Below are positions 26,056-34,164 of a stretch of 58,663 nt of DNA, in pieces. The translations under genes were made by a program, and so were the position numbers. The notes beneath the pieces were generated by a model. It searched no databases. It saw only the letters and a list, made by a program, of their open reading frames with translations, and had not been told where the DNA came from. Numbering within the stretch: the stretch's first letter is position 1; each line of letters opens with the position of its first letter. Source of the DNA: Rhizobiaceae bacterium (lineage in GTDB: Bacteria > Pseudomonadota > Alphaproteobacteria > Rhizobiales > Rhizobiaceae); NCBI GenBank assembly GCA_019635715.1, contig JAHBYY010000019.1:1-58663 (forward strand), read 5' to 3'.

Positions 26056-26825
26056 GCCGGCTCCCCCTGGAAAATCATGTCGGCGAGGTCGGCGCGCGCC
26101 GAAACGAAGTCGGGGTCGGCCTTGATCGACCGGACCGGCTCGCCCGCCGCGTAGCGGCGGCCGAAATCCAGCCGGATCTCATGAACGATGCGGCCGGGAT
26201 CCGGAGCCATCACGACCACCCTGGTGCCGAGCAGCAAGGCCTCTTCGATGCCGTGCGTGACCATCAGGAACCCGGCCTCGGCGGAGGCCCAGAGATCGAG
26301 CAGGAGCGTCTGCATGCGTTCGCGCGTCAGGGCGTCGAGCGCCCCGAGCGGCTCGTCCAGCAGCAGGAAGTTCGGCTGTGCGGCGAGCGCCCGCGCCAGG
26401 CCGACGCGCTGGCGCATGCCTCCCGACAGCTCCCATACCGCCTTGTCGCCAACACCGTCGAGGCGCACCAGCGCCAGCAGCGCGTCGGCGCGCTCGTGCC
26501 TCTGCCGCTCCGCAATTCCGGCCATGCGCAGGGCGAAGGCGACGTTGTCGCGAACGCTCAGCCATGGAAACAGCGCGTCGTTCTGGAAAACCACGGCCCG
26601 GTCGGCACCGGGCGCGACGATCGCCCTGCCGTCGACACGCACCTCGCCGGAGGACGGTGCTACGAGGCCGGCCGCGACGTTGAGGAGCGTGGTCTTTCCG
26701 CAGCCGGAGCGGCCGGTCAGGATGACGAAATCACCTGTCGAAACGGTCAGCGCCGCCCGCTGCACGGCAGGCCCTGCCTTGCCGTCGTAGCGGACGGTCA
26801 CGCCGTCGAGGAAGAGACTTGGCAT
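26052..26825 (-). CDS. TauB/SsuB-like ABC transporter ATPase
   Basis: A 257-residue ABC ATPase of the nitrate/sulfonate/taurine subfamily: Walker [12 protein letters not shown], signature [15 protein letters not shown], Walker [16 protein letters not shown], switch histidine in VTHGIEEAL. It lies 87 bases downstream of the TauA-like gene and is coupled to the permease. It is distinct from ssuB at 17600, so the window encodes two complete sulfonate-type importers. Confidence 0.93.
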   Translation of the reverse strand: MPSLFLDGVTVRYDGKAGPAVQRAALTVSTGDFVILTGRSGCGKTTLLNVAAGLVAPSSGEVRVDGRAIVAPGADRAVVFQNDALFPWLSVRDNVAFALRMAGIAERQRHERADALLALVRLDGVGDKAVWELSGGMRQRVGLARALAAQPNFLLLDEPLGALDALTRERMQTLLLDLWASAEAGFLMVTHGIEEALLLGTRVVVMAPDPGRIVHEIRLDFGRRYAAGEPVRSIKADPDFVSARADLADMIFQGEPA

Positions 26826-26912
26826 CCCCGCTCCTTGCTGGGTTCCGCCCGCCCCGCTCCAGGCCTCGGTGGATCGGGGCGGGCGCAGGTCGCGCCGCTT
26901 GGGAGGATGGCG

Positions 26913-27926
26913 CTAGTTGGACGCGGCGGCCTCGGCGACATATTTCGCCGAGACGTATTTCGCGTAGTCGGGGAGCACAGCGTCGATCTTTCCCTGCTCC
27001 TTGAGGAATTCGGAAGTCGCAGCGATCGCCTTGACGGTCGCGCCGCCGAGATAGGCATCGGAGCCCTGATCGGCGAGCGGCGGGAACACGTAGCCCTTCA
27101 GCAGCAGCGGCACGTCGTCCAGCTTGGTGCCGGTGAGCCTGGCGATCTTGGCCGCCTGCTCGGACGAGGTGCTCCAGGCCTCGGGCGCCTTGAGGAAGTC
27201 GGCATAGGCGTCGCCCGTCACCTTGACGAAGCCGGTCACGGCAGCCGGGTTCTCGGCGGCGAAGTCGCTGCGGGCGATCCACGCGTCGAACGTCGGCGCG
27301 CCCCATTCGGCGACCTTGGCCGAGTCGACCACGACCTTGCCGCTGGCCCTGATCTGGCCGAGCGCCGGATCCCAGACATAGGCCGCGTCGATGTCGCCGC
27401 GTTCCCAGGCCGCCGCGATATCCGGCGGGCGCAGATTGAGGATCTCGACCGTCTTGGGGTCGACGCCCTCATGCTTCAGGGCGGCCAGCAGCGAGTAGTG
27501 GGTGGTCGACACGAAGGGAACGGCGACCTTCTTGCCGGCGAGATCGGCGATCTTCTCGATGCCCGATCCATTGCGCGCCACCAGCGCTTCCGACTCGCCG
27601 ATCAGGCCGACGACGAAGATCGTCTCGATCGGCAGTTCGCGGCTGGCGGCGGCGGCCAGCGGGCTGGACCCGACATAGCCGATGTCGACCGCGCCCGAGG
27701 CGATCGCCGCGATGACGTCAGCGCCGGAGTCGAATTTGCGCCAGTCGATGGCGGCGCCAAGCGCCTTCTCGTAGATGCCGTCCGCCTGCGCCACTTTCGA
27801 GGGCTCGACGACGGTCTGGTAGCCGATGGTGATCCTGAGGTCCTCCGCGGCGGCGGGGCCGATTGCCGATAGTGCGAAAAAGGCTCCCGAAAGGCCGAGG
27901 AGCAGGCGGCGCGAAAGGATGGACAT
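26913..27926 (-). CDS. TauA-like taurine/sulfonate-binding protein
   Basis: A 337-residue periplasmic binding protein. Signal peptide MSILSRRLLLGLSGAFFALS with cleavage near PAAAEDL. The mature protein opens with RITIGYQTVVEPSKVAQADG and contains GSSPLAAAASRELPIE and AAYVWDPALGQI, matching the TauA group, which binds taurine through residues in these loops. First gene of the leftward tau-like operon (binding protein, ATPase, permease, carbonic anhydrase, 71-residue protein). No TauD is adjacent, but a 2OG-Fe(II) oxygenase is encoded divergently at 28387. Confidence 0.93.
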   Translation of the reverse strand: MSILSRRLLLGLSGAFFALSAIGPAAAEDLRITIGYQTVVEPSKVAQADGIYEKALGAAIDWRKFDSGADVIAAIASGAVDIGYVGSSPLAAAASRELPIETIFVVGLIGESEALVARNGSGIEKIADLAGKKVAVPFVSTTHYSLLAALKHEGVDPKTVEILNLRPPDIAAAWERGDIDAAYVWDPALGQIRASGKVVVDSAKVAEWGAPTFDAWIARSDFAAENPAAVTGFVKVTGDAYADFLKAPEAWSTSSEQAAKIARLTGTKLDDVPLLLKGYVFPPLADQGSDAYLGGATVKAIAATSEFLKEQGKIDAVLPDYAKYVSAKYVAEAAASN

Positions 27927-28386
27927 CGTTGCGTTCCTGTGCCGGTGAGACTGCAGGAAACAAGATGATAAAGTCTATTCCTTTTGTAGAGAATAGATTT
28001 TGCGTGTTTGGCACCGGGTGGAGAAAATATCGCACGCGCAGTTGCGTCGGCTACCGACCGCCGGCGCCCGCCATGAAAATCGGCAAAAGCTGGGGCAGCG
28101 ACCTCGATTGCGGCGCGGGGGCGTCGCTTCAGCCGCGAGCCGGCATCGCCATTCGCTTCGATGCGTCGCTGCTTCGTCCTGGGGTCGATGGCCGGCCGGG
28201 GATGCGCGGCGCGTGGCCTGCGCACGTCTGCCGATGGAAATATGAGTTGGTTTGTAGATTTAATTTTTCCGACCGGGCGGCAGCGCGACCCGTCGCTGTC
28301 GCGTCGGGGGTGAATTGCGGCAGGCCATGCCTTCAACCGCGCCTGCGCCGGTGGGAAGCTTGGTGCGATCAACGGAGGGTCAGCAC
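27927..28386. other. 460-base divergent control region, tau-like / oxygenase
   Basis: No gene is supported. It carries two AT-rich islands. One near 27970-28001, next to the TauA-like gene, holds a palindrome described separately. The other, near 28248-28270 (GTAGATTTAATTTTT), faces the oxygenase gene. The 200 bases between are GC-rich with no recognisable signal. An ATG at 28327 is in frame with the oxygenase but has no ribosome site. Confidence 0.45.
27974..28001. promoter_or_regulatory. TCTATTC/GAATAGA palindrome with AT motif
   Basis: Perfect 7-base arms TCTATTC (27974-27980) and GAATAGA (27991-27997) with a 10-base spacer, 48 bases upstream of the TauA-like ATG. The right arm overlaps AGAATAGATTTT (27990-28001), one mismatch from the core AAAATAGATTTT shared with several promoters in the window. 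Position and symmetry fit an operator for the tau-like operon. Confidence 0.45.
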
Positions 28387-29439
28387 TTGGCCGAACAAAC
28401 GCCCCGCCGCCAGCTCCCGCAACTGGATCTTTCCGGTGTTGACGGGACACCGGCCGAACGCACCGCCTTTCTGAGGGAATTGAGGGTCGTCGCACGCACC
28501 GTCGGCTTCTTCTACCTGACGGGTCATGGGATCGATCAGCGGCTGATCGACGAGGTTCTGTCGGTCTCGCGCGGCTTCTTCGCGCTGCCGGAGGCGGACA
28601 AGCTGGCGATCGAGATGGTCAACTCGCCGCATTTCCGCGGCTACAACCGCACCGGACAGGAATACACGCGCGGCGAGCGCGACTGGCGCGAGCAGGTCGA
28701 CATCGGCCCGGAACTGGAGGCGCTGCCCTTCGGCCCGGGCCAGCCGGCCTGGACGCGGCTGCAAGGCCCCAACCAGTGGCCGCCGGCGCTGCCAGATCTG
28801 CGCGCGACGCTGCTGCGCTGGCAAGCGGAGATCAACGCCGTCGCCATCCGGCTGCTGCGCGCCTTCGCCGTCGCACTGGAGCAGGACGAGGACATCTTCG
28901 AGCCGATCTACAGGGCCCGGCCCAACCATCTCATCAAGATCATCCGCTATCCGGGCCGCGATGCGACCGGGAGCGAGCAGGGCGTCGGCGCCCACAAGGA
29001 TAGCGGCTTCCTGACGCTGCTGCTGCAGGAGACGCAGAAGGGCCTGCAGGTGGAGACGGACAGCGGCGCCTGGATCGATGCCGAGCCGCGCGCCGGCACG
29101 CTGATCGTCAACATCGGCGAGATCCTCGAACTCGCCTCCGACGGCTACCTGCGTGCCACCGTGCATCGCGTCGTGACGCCTCCCGCAGGAGCAGACCGCC
29201 TCTCGGTCGCCTTCTTCCTGGGGGCGAGCTTCGACACAGAGGTGCCGCTGCTCGATCTGCCGCCGGCGCTGAAGGCGCAATCGCAGGGGCTCACCCGCGA
29301 CCCGCTCAACCCGCTCTTCCGCAATGTCGGCCAGAACGCGCTGAAGAGCCGGCTGCGTTCCCATCCCGACGTCGCGCAGCGTCACCATTCCGATCTGCTT
29401 GCCGCCCAGCGGCTGGAGCAGGCCGTTCCCATCGCCTGA
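28387..29439 (+). CDS. 2-oxoglutarate/Fe(II) oxygenase, isopenicillin N synthase family
   Basis: A 350-residue non-haem iron dioxygenase. The N-terminal DIOX_N domain has VGFFYLTGHGID; the catalytic core carries the iron facial triad in AHKDSGFLTL (H-x-D) and ATVHRVVTP (H), and an R-x-S motif (ADRLSVAFF) for the co-substrate carboxylate. I chose the TTG start because GGAGG stands 8 bases upstream; the in-frame ATG at 28327 lacks one. Followed 14 bases later by metY. In this setting an oxidative C-S or C-N cleavage or hydroxylation of an imported sulfur compound is plausible but unproved. Confidence 0.87.
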   Translation: MAEQTPRRQLPQLDLSGVDGTPAERTAFLRELRVVARTVGFFYLTGHGIDQRLIDEVLSVSRGFFALPEADKLAIEMVNSPHFRGYNRTGQEYTRGERDWREQVDIGPELEALPFGPGQPAWTRLQGPNQWPPALPDLRATLLRWQAEINAVAIRLLRAFAVALEQDEDIFEPIYRARPNHLIKIIRYPGRDATGSEQGVGAHKDSGFLTLLLQETQKGLQVETDSGAWIDAEPRAGTLIVNIGEILELASDGYLRATVHRVVTPPAGADRLSVAFFLGASFDTEVPLLDLPPALKAQSQGLTRDPLNPLFRNVGQNALKSRLRSHPDVAQRHHSDLLAAQRLEQAVPIA

Positions 29440-29453
29440 CCCGGAGAAACGCC

Positions 29454-30779
29454 ATGTCCCTCGACAACCTCTCGCCCGAAACGCTCGCCCTCCACGGCGG
29501 AAGCTGGCGCTCCGACCCCGCGAGCGGCGCGGTCGCGGTGCCGATCTACCAGACGACCTCCTACCAGTTTCAGGACACCGGCCACGCCGACCGGCTGTTT
29601 TCCCTGGACGAGATCGGCCACATCTACACCCGCGTCTCCAATCCCACGCAGGACGCCTTCGAGACCCGGATCGCCCAGATCGAGGGCGGTGCGGCGGCGC
29701 TTCTCCTGTCGTCGGGCCAGGCTGCATCGGCCTATTCGGTGCTCAACCTGGCGGGCGCCGGCGACAACATCGTCTCTTCCACCGATCTCTACGGCGGAAC
29801 CTGGGCGCTGTTTGCCGCGACGCTGAAGCATTTCGGCGTCGAAGTCCGCTTCGCCGACCCCGCCGATCCGGACAGCTTCCGCCGCGCCACCGACGAGCGG
29901 ACGCGGGCCTACTACGCCGAATCGCTGCCCAATCCGAAGCTGCAGGTCTTCCCGATCAAAGAAGTCGCCGACATCGGCCGCGCGCTCGGCGTGCCGCTCA
30001 TCGTCGACAACACGGCGGCGCCGCTGATCATCAGGCCCTTCGAGCAGGGCGCGGCGGTCGTCGTCTATTCAGCTACGAAGTACATCGGCGGGCATGGCAC
30101 ATCGATCGGCGGGGTGGTCATCGACGGCGGCAATTTCCCCTGGGAAGAGCACGCCGAGCGCTTTCCGACCCTGACGAGGCCGGATCCGAGCTATCACGGC
30201 AAGATCTGGGTGGAGGCGGCCAAGCCGCTCGGACCGGTCGCCTACGTGCTGCGCATCCGCACGGTGCTGCTCAGGGATGTCGGCGCCGCCATCAGCCCGT
30301 TCAATGCCTTCCAGCTTCTGCAAGGTCTGGAAACCCTGCCGCTGCGCATCCGCCGGCACAGCGAGAACGCCATCAGGATCGCCACGTTCCTGCAGGATCA
30401 TCCCAAGGTGGAGACCGTCATATTCCCCGGGTTCCAGACCGGCGAAGCCGGACGTCGGGCGGACGTGGCGTTCCGCGGCGGCAGCTACGGCGCCCTGGTC
30501 GGCTTCGAACTGAAGGACGGTCGCGAAGCGGGACGCAGCTTCATCAACGCGCTGAAGCTCTTCTATCATGTCGCAAACATCGGCGACGCCCGCTCGCTGG
30601 CGATCCATCCGTCGACCACGACGCATTCCCAGCTTTCACCCGACGACCAGCTCGCCACCGGCGTGACGCCCGGCTACGTGCGGCTTTCGATCGGCATCGA
30701 GCATCCAGACGACCTGATCCGCGACCTCGAACAGGCGCTCGACCAAGCCGTCGCCGCACCCAAATTGAAAGCTGCGTAA
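29454..30779 (+). CDS. metY: O-acetylhomoserine sulfhydrylase-like PLP enzyme (MetY)
   Basis: A 441-residue Cys/Met-metabolism PLP enzyme. The N-terminus (ETLALHGGSW, AVPIYQTTSYQF, YTRVSNPTQDAFE) and the PLP lysine K209 in YSATKYIGGHG match the MetY branch, which joins sulfide or methanethiol to O-acetylhomoserine to give homocysteine or methionine. It directly follows the 2OG oxygenase gene with a 14-base gap and a GGAG ribosome site. Pairing a sulfur-releasing oxygenase with a sulfhydrylase suggests direct assimilation of the released thiol or sulfide, an inference from context. Confidence 0.92.
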   Translation: MSLDNLSPETLALHGGSWRSDPASGAVAVPIYQTTSYQFQDTGHADRLFSLDEIGHIYTRVSNPTQDAFETRIAQIEGGAAALLLSSGQAASAYSVLNLAGAGDNIVSSTDLYGGTWALFAATLKHFGVEVRFADPADPDSFRRATDERTRAYYAESLPNPKLQVFPIKEVADIGRALGVPLIVDNTAAPLIIRPFEQGAAVVVYSATKYIGGHGTSIGGVVIDGGNFPWEEHAERFPTLTRPDPSYHGKIWVEAAKPLGPVAYVLRIRTVLLRDVGAAISPFNAFQLLQGLETLPLRIRRHSENAIRIATFLQDHPKVETVIFPGFQTGEAGRRADVAFRGGSYGALVGFELKDGREAGRSFINALKLFYHVANIGDARSLAIHPSTTTHSQLSPDDQLATGVTPGYVRLSIGIEHPDDLIRDLEQALDQAVAAPKLKAA

Positions 30780-31250
30780 CCACGCCGTACGCCGGATGTA
30801 CGCACTCCGAAAGGCGAGGGCGGTCTGCGAAGGCGCGCCGCGGAGAGAAGGGCAGGGTCCCTGCCGCAGCGGCGCGCCACATGGTCGGTGTCTGCACGAA
30901 TGCGCGCGCCGGCCGCGCGTTGCGTGAAAATCCATGTCGACAGCAGGGCTATTGTATATGGCGGCTGGCTGGAATGCCGGCGACTGCGTACCCCCACCCC
31001 TAACCCCTCCCCACAAGGGGGAGGGGGACTTCGCGACCGCTTTTCCAGTCGGATTCGACGACGATTTGCGTTTGACGAGGCTGCAGACTGGTTCCCCTCC
31101 CCCTTGCGGGGAGGGGCCAGGGGTGGGGGTAGCCTCATATGCGATTGCCCTGATGTCGACAGGGAGCCTTCGCCGGGTTGCACCCCTGACCATGCCTGTG
31201 CCGTTCGGCTCGGGATGCCAGTTCGGGTCGGGCAAGGTTGCCGGGGACCC
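30780..31250. other. 471-base intergenic region carrying palindromic element
   Basis: The central part is occupied by the GC-rich palindromic element at 30989-31131. Flanking bases 30780-30988 and 31132-31250 show no gene, no strong terminator and no clear promoter. The region separates metY from the DszC/SfnB-like gene, so the latter may have its own promoter downstream of the repeat. Confidence 0.5.
30989..31131. repeat. GC-rich palindromic intergenic element, copy 2
   Basis: Inverted arms of 40 bases (30989-31028 and 31092-31131) match at about 36 of 40 positions and consist of TACCCCCACCCC, CCCCTCCCC and CAAGGGGGAGGGG blocks. The arms are the same as those of copy 1 at 5098-5193, but the loop is about 63 bases instead of about 17 and unrelated. 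It is therefore a dispersed family with conserved ends, probably non-autonomous. No transposase is present in the window. Confidence 0.85.
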
Positions 31251-32525
31251 ATGAACATCGCGAAACCACGTCAATCCAACGCCAAGGACATTCCCGTGAG
31301 CCACTCCGACCTCGCCTGGGGCACCAGCCCCACACCGGACTACGAAACCGTCGCCGACCGTTTCCGGCCGATCTTCGCCCGCATCGCCGAGACGGCGGTG
31401 GAACGGGAGCTGGCGCGCCGTCTGCCCGTCGAGGAGATCGGCTGGCTGCAGGCGGCGGGTTTTGGCGCGCTGCGTCTGCCGCGCGCGGAGGGTGGCTCCG
31501 GCGTCAGCCTCTCGGACTTCCTTGTCCTGCTCATCGAACTTTCGGAAGCGGATTCGAACGTCACCCAGTCGCTGCGCGGTCATTTCGGCTTCGTCGAGGA
31601 AATCGCCACCGCGCTGCCGGGCCCCCACCGCTCACGCTGGGCTGAGCGGATCGCCAGGGGCGCGACAGTCGGCATCGCCTGGACGGAGATCGGGGCCGCC
31701 GGCATCGAGGGCTTTTCGACGCGGGTGGTGCGCAAGGACGGCCGGCTCCTGCTCAACGGCTCGAAATACTACACGACCGGTTCGCTCTATTCGGACTGGA
31801 TCGACGTGGGTGCGCTGAACGACGAGGATGTCGACGTCAACGTCGTGGTGCGGCGCGACGCGGCCGGCGTCGACGTGGTCGACGATTGGGACGGCTTCGG
31901 CCAGACGCTGACGGCCAGCGGGACGACGCATTTCACGGATGTGGAAGTCGATCCCCTGGACATCCTCGTGGCCGACGAAAAATTCCGCCATGCCACGGGT
32001 TTCTACCAGTTGGTGCATCTGGCGACGCTGGCGGGCATCGGGCGGGCGCTGACGAAGGACGTCGCCACGGCGGTCGCGGCGCGCCGGAGAACCTTCAGCC
32101 ATGCCGCCGCCGCGCGCTCGTCCCAGGATCCCCAGGTGCTGCAGGTCGTCGGCCGCGTGCGTGCCGCCGCCTATTGCGCGGGCGCCATCGTGCTGCAGGC
32201 GGCACGCGCGCTGGAAGCGGCGGCGAGCGCGCGTCACAGCGGCGACGAGGCCGCCGAAGATCGGCTCAATGCGGTGGCGGAACTCGAGAGCGCGCAGGCC
32301 CAGGCCGTCGTGACCAGTCTCGTCCTCGACGCGGCCAACGCGGCCTTCGACGCGCTGAGCGCCTCGGCGACGCGGCGGCCGAACGGTCTCGACCGGCATT
32401 GGCGCAACGCCCGGACGCTCTCCTCGCACAATCCGCGAATCTACAAGGACCGCATCGTCGGCGATTTCGCGGTCAACGGGACGCTGCCGCCCTATCAGTG
32501 GCGCATCGGGACGCCGGCCTCCTGA
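31251..32525 (+). CDS. Acyl-CoA-dehydrogenase-fold monooxygenase (SfnB/DszC type)
   Basis: A 424-residue flavoprotein with acyl-CoA dehydrogenase fold: N-terminal helical domain (RFRPIFARIAETA), middle beta domain (GIAWTEIGAAG, LNGSKYYTTGS) and C-terminal helices ending in LDRHWRNARTLSSHNP. The RHWRN-R-T-H-x-P ending is typical of the FMNH2-dependent DszC/SfnB group that oxidise sulfur compounds, not of true acyl-CoA dehydrogenases. An in-frame GTG at 31296 has a better ribosome site (AAGGA) and may be the true start. A second homologue lies at 38524. Confidence 0.88.
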   Translation: MNIAKPRQSNAKDIPVSHSDLAWGTSPTPDYETVADRFRPIFARIAETAVERELARRLPVEEIGWLQAAGFGALRLPRAEGGSGVSLSDFLVLLIELSEADSNVTQSLRGHFGFVEEIATALPGPHRSRWAERIARGATVGIAWTEIGAAGIEGFSTRVVRKDGRLLLNGSKYYTTGSLYSDWIDVGALNDEDVDVNVVVRRDAAGVDVVDDWDGFGQTLTASGTTHFTDVEVDPLDILVADEKFRHATGFYQLVHLATLAGIGRALTKDVATAVAARRRTFSHAAAARSSQDPQVLQVVGRVRAAAYCAGAIVLQAARALEAAASARHSGDEAAEDRLNAVAELESAQAQAVVTSLVLDAANAAFDALSASATRRPNGLDRHWRNARTLSSHNPRIYKDRIVGDFAVNGTLPPYQWRIGTPAS

Positions 32526-32590
32526 CGGGTGCCGGCGGGTTCGCGCGGAGGGCGTTCCGCCGGTGGGTGAAGGGATGCGTTCCGCACGAG

Positions 32591-32606
32591 GTTCCAACTT
32601 TGGAAC
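32591..32606. promoter_or_regulatory. GTTCCAA-CT-TTGGAAC palindrome
   Basis: A perfect palindrome with 7-base arms and a 2-base centre, 168 bases upstream of the second CUT2 binding-protein gene and about 66 bases after the DszC/SfnB-like stop codon. An AT-rich stretch with TTGACA follows at about 32640. The symmetry suggests an operator for the CUT2/SfnG operon, perhaps for a LacI- or GntR-type dimer, but no such regulator is encoded beside it. Confidence 0.4.
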
Positions 32607-32773
32607 ATCATGCCTCCCAAATATAAGTAATTCGCTCAAATTAATTGACATTAGATCGGCAGGACGGAGCGGACATTCGCTACGCCGCCGGGAAAGCCGG
32701 ATCTCCCGGCCAAAGACCGAACACATCACCGGCCTGCATGCCTTGAGGGGCCAGGCTTTCAAGCGAGGACGAC

Positions 32774-34105
32774 ATGCCCAGGACCCGCCTTCCGAACTTT
32801 CCCGATTTCACACAGACGAAGGCGGTCGACGCCCAGCTCGACCGCCTCGACACGCGCGGCGTCTCTCGCCGCGACTTTCTGGCGCTGGCTTCGGCCGGTG
32901 CGGCGGCGGGCCTGACGGCGTCCGTTTTCGGCTCGCCGGGCGTCGCGGTCGCCGCCGAATCCGGCAAACTCGCCTACCTGGCCTGGACGACCCGCGTCGA
33001 ATACATGATCCAGGCCGCCGCCGCGATCGAGGCGGCGTCGAAGGAACTGGGCTTCACCTACTCGCTGGTCGACGGCCAGTTCGACAGCACCCGCCAGCTC
33101 AACCAGTTCGAGCAGGAAGCGACGGCCGGCACCCAGGCCGTGATCCTGCACGCCTCCGACGGCAGCAATCTGCGCCGCATCACCGAGATCGCCGCGCAGA
33201 GCAACCAGTATGTCGCCAATGTCTGGGCGACGCTGCCCTGGTTCACGCCGTTCGACGCCGGCGACCACTACGCGCTCTACGCCGTACCGGAGGAGTTCTC
33301 GGCGCATCGCGGCGTGACCGTGGAGTTGCTGAAGGCGGTGACCGAGCGCTTCGGTGGCGGCAACATCATCGGGGTGACCGGCGTGCCCGGCTTCTCGACC
33401 GACACGGTGCGCAGCCGCGGCCGCGACGATGCCTTCAAGGACTTCCCCAAGACCAGGCTGATCGGCGAATTGCCCGGCAATTTCAATCGCGAGGATTCGC
33501 TGAAGGCGACCGAGGACCTGCTGTCGCGCCACAAGGACGTGGTCGGCGTCGTGGCGCAGAACGACGACGTGGCGCAGGGCGTCATCGCGGCGCTGCGCGC
33601 TGCCGGGCTGCGGCCGGGCGAAGACGTGCTGGTGGTCGGCGCCGACGGCACCACCGAGGGCGTCAACGCCATCCGCGACGGCAAGCAACTGGCGACCAGC
33701 GCCAACAGCCCGGCCTTCTTCGGCGCCTTCTTCACCGCCTATCTCTATGACGTGACGCATGGCTGGAAGCCGCGCGCCGCCGAACGCCTGCTCAACTGGC
33801 GTTCGATCACGCTGACCGCCGGCAATCTCGACGTCTACCAGAAGCGCTTCGTCGACAATGGCGGGGTGCAGCCCTTCAACTACCGCAAGTTCTCGAAAGT
33901 GCTGCATCCGACCGACTGGGACCCGCAGAACGAGGTGTTCCCGCTCGATATCGACCATGAATGGCACGGTTTCCCGAAGCCCGAGGGCTGGGATTATCCC
34001 AAGGCCTATCTCGACGCCAAGACCAATGGCGAATGGGAGGCGGTCACCGCCGAGTACAGGGATCACTACAAGACCCCCTTCTTCGGCCCATCCCCCAACG
34101 CCTGA
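32774..34105 (+). CDS. Tat-exported CUT2-type substrate-binding protein
   Basis: A 443-residue periplasmic binding protein of the Peripla_BP_4 type with a twin-arginine signal (SRRDFLALASAGAAAG) beginning near residue 32, an unusual export route for this family. Mature features: YLAWTTRVEYMIQAAAA, ILHASDGSNLRRI, VVAQNDDVAQGVI and VVGADGTTEGVNAI. It is about 100 residues longer than ribose-binding protein, mainly at both ends. First gene of the second CUT2 operon, which continues with ATPase, permease and sulfur-type monooxygenases, so it may bind a sulfur compound, not a plain sugar. Confidence 0.92.
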   Translation: MPRTRLPNFPDFTQTKAVDAQLDRLDTRGVSRRDFLALASAGAAAGLTASVFGSPGVAVAAESGKLAYLAWTTRVEYMIQAAAAIEAASKELGFTYSLVDGQFDSTRQLNQFEQEATAGTQAVILHASDGSNLRRITEIAAQSNQYVANVWATLPWFTPFDAGDHYALYAVPEEFSAHRGVTVELLKAVTERFGGGNIIGVTGVPGFSTDTVRSRGRDDAFKDFPKTRLIGELPGNFNREDSLKATEDLLSRHKDVVGVVAQNDDVAQGVIAALRAAGLRPGEDVLVVGADGTTEGVNAIRDGKQLATSANSPAFFGAFFTAYLYDVTHGWKPRAAERLLNWRSITLTAGNLDVYQKRFVDNGGVQPFNYRKFSKVLHPTDWDPQNEVFPLDIDHEWHGFPKPEGWDYPKAYLDAKTNGEWEAVTAEYRDHYKTPFFGPSPNA

Positions 34106-34164
34106 TCACCGCAATTCAGGCAGGTGGCGCCTCGCGCGTCGCCTGCCCAGGAAGTCCATTGCCG

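Noticed and set aside
32591-32620. Possible sigma54 promoter (TGGAAC followed by TGC) before the second CUT2 operon, as known for some sfn genes
   Set aside because: The GG and GC dinucleotides are not at the required spacing, and the GG belongs to the GTTCCAA/TTGGAAC palindrome.
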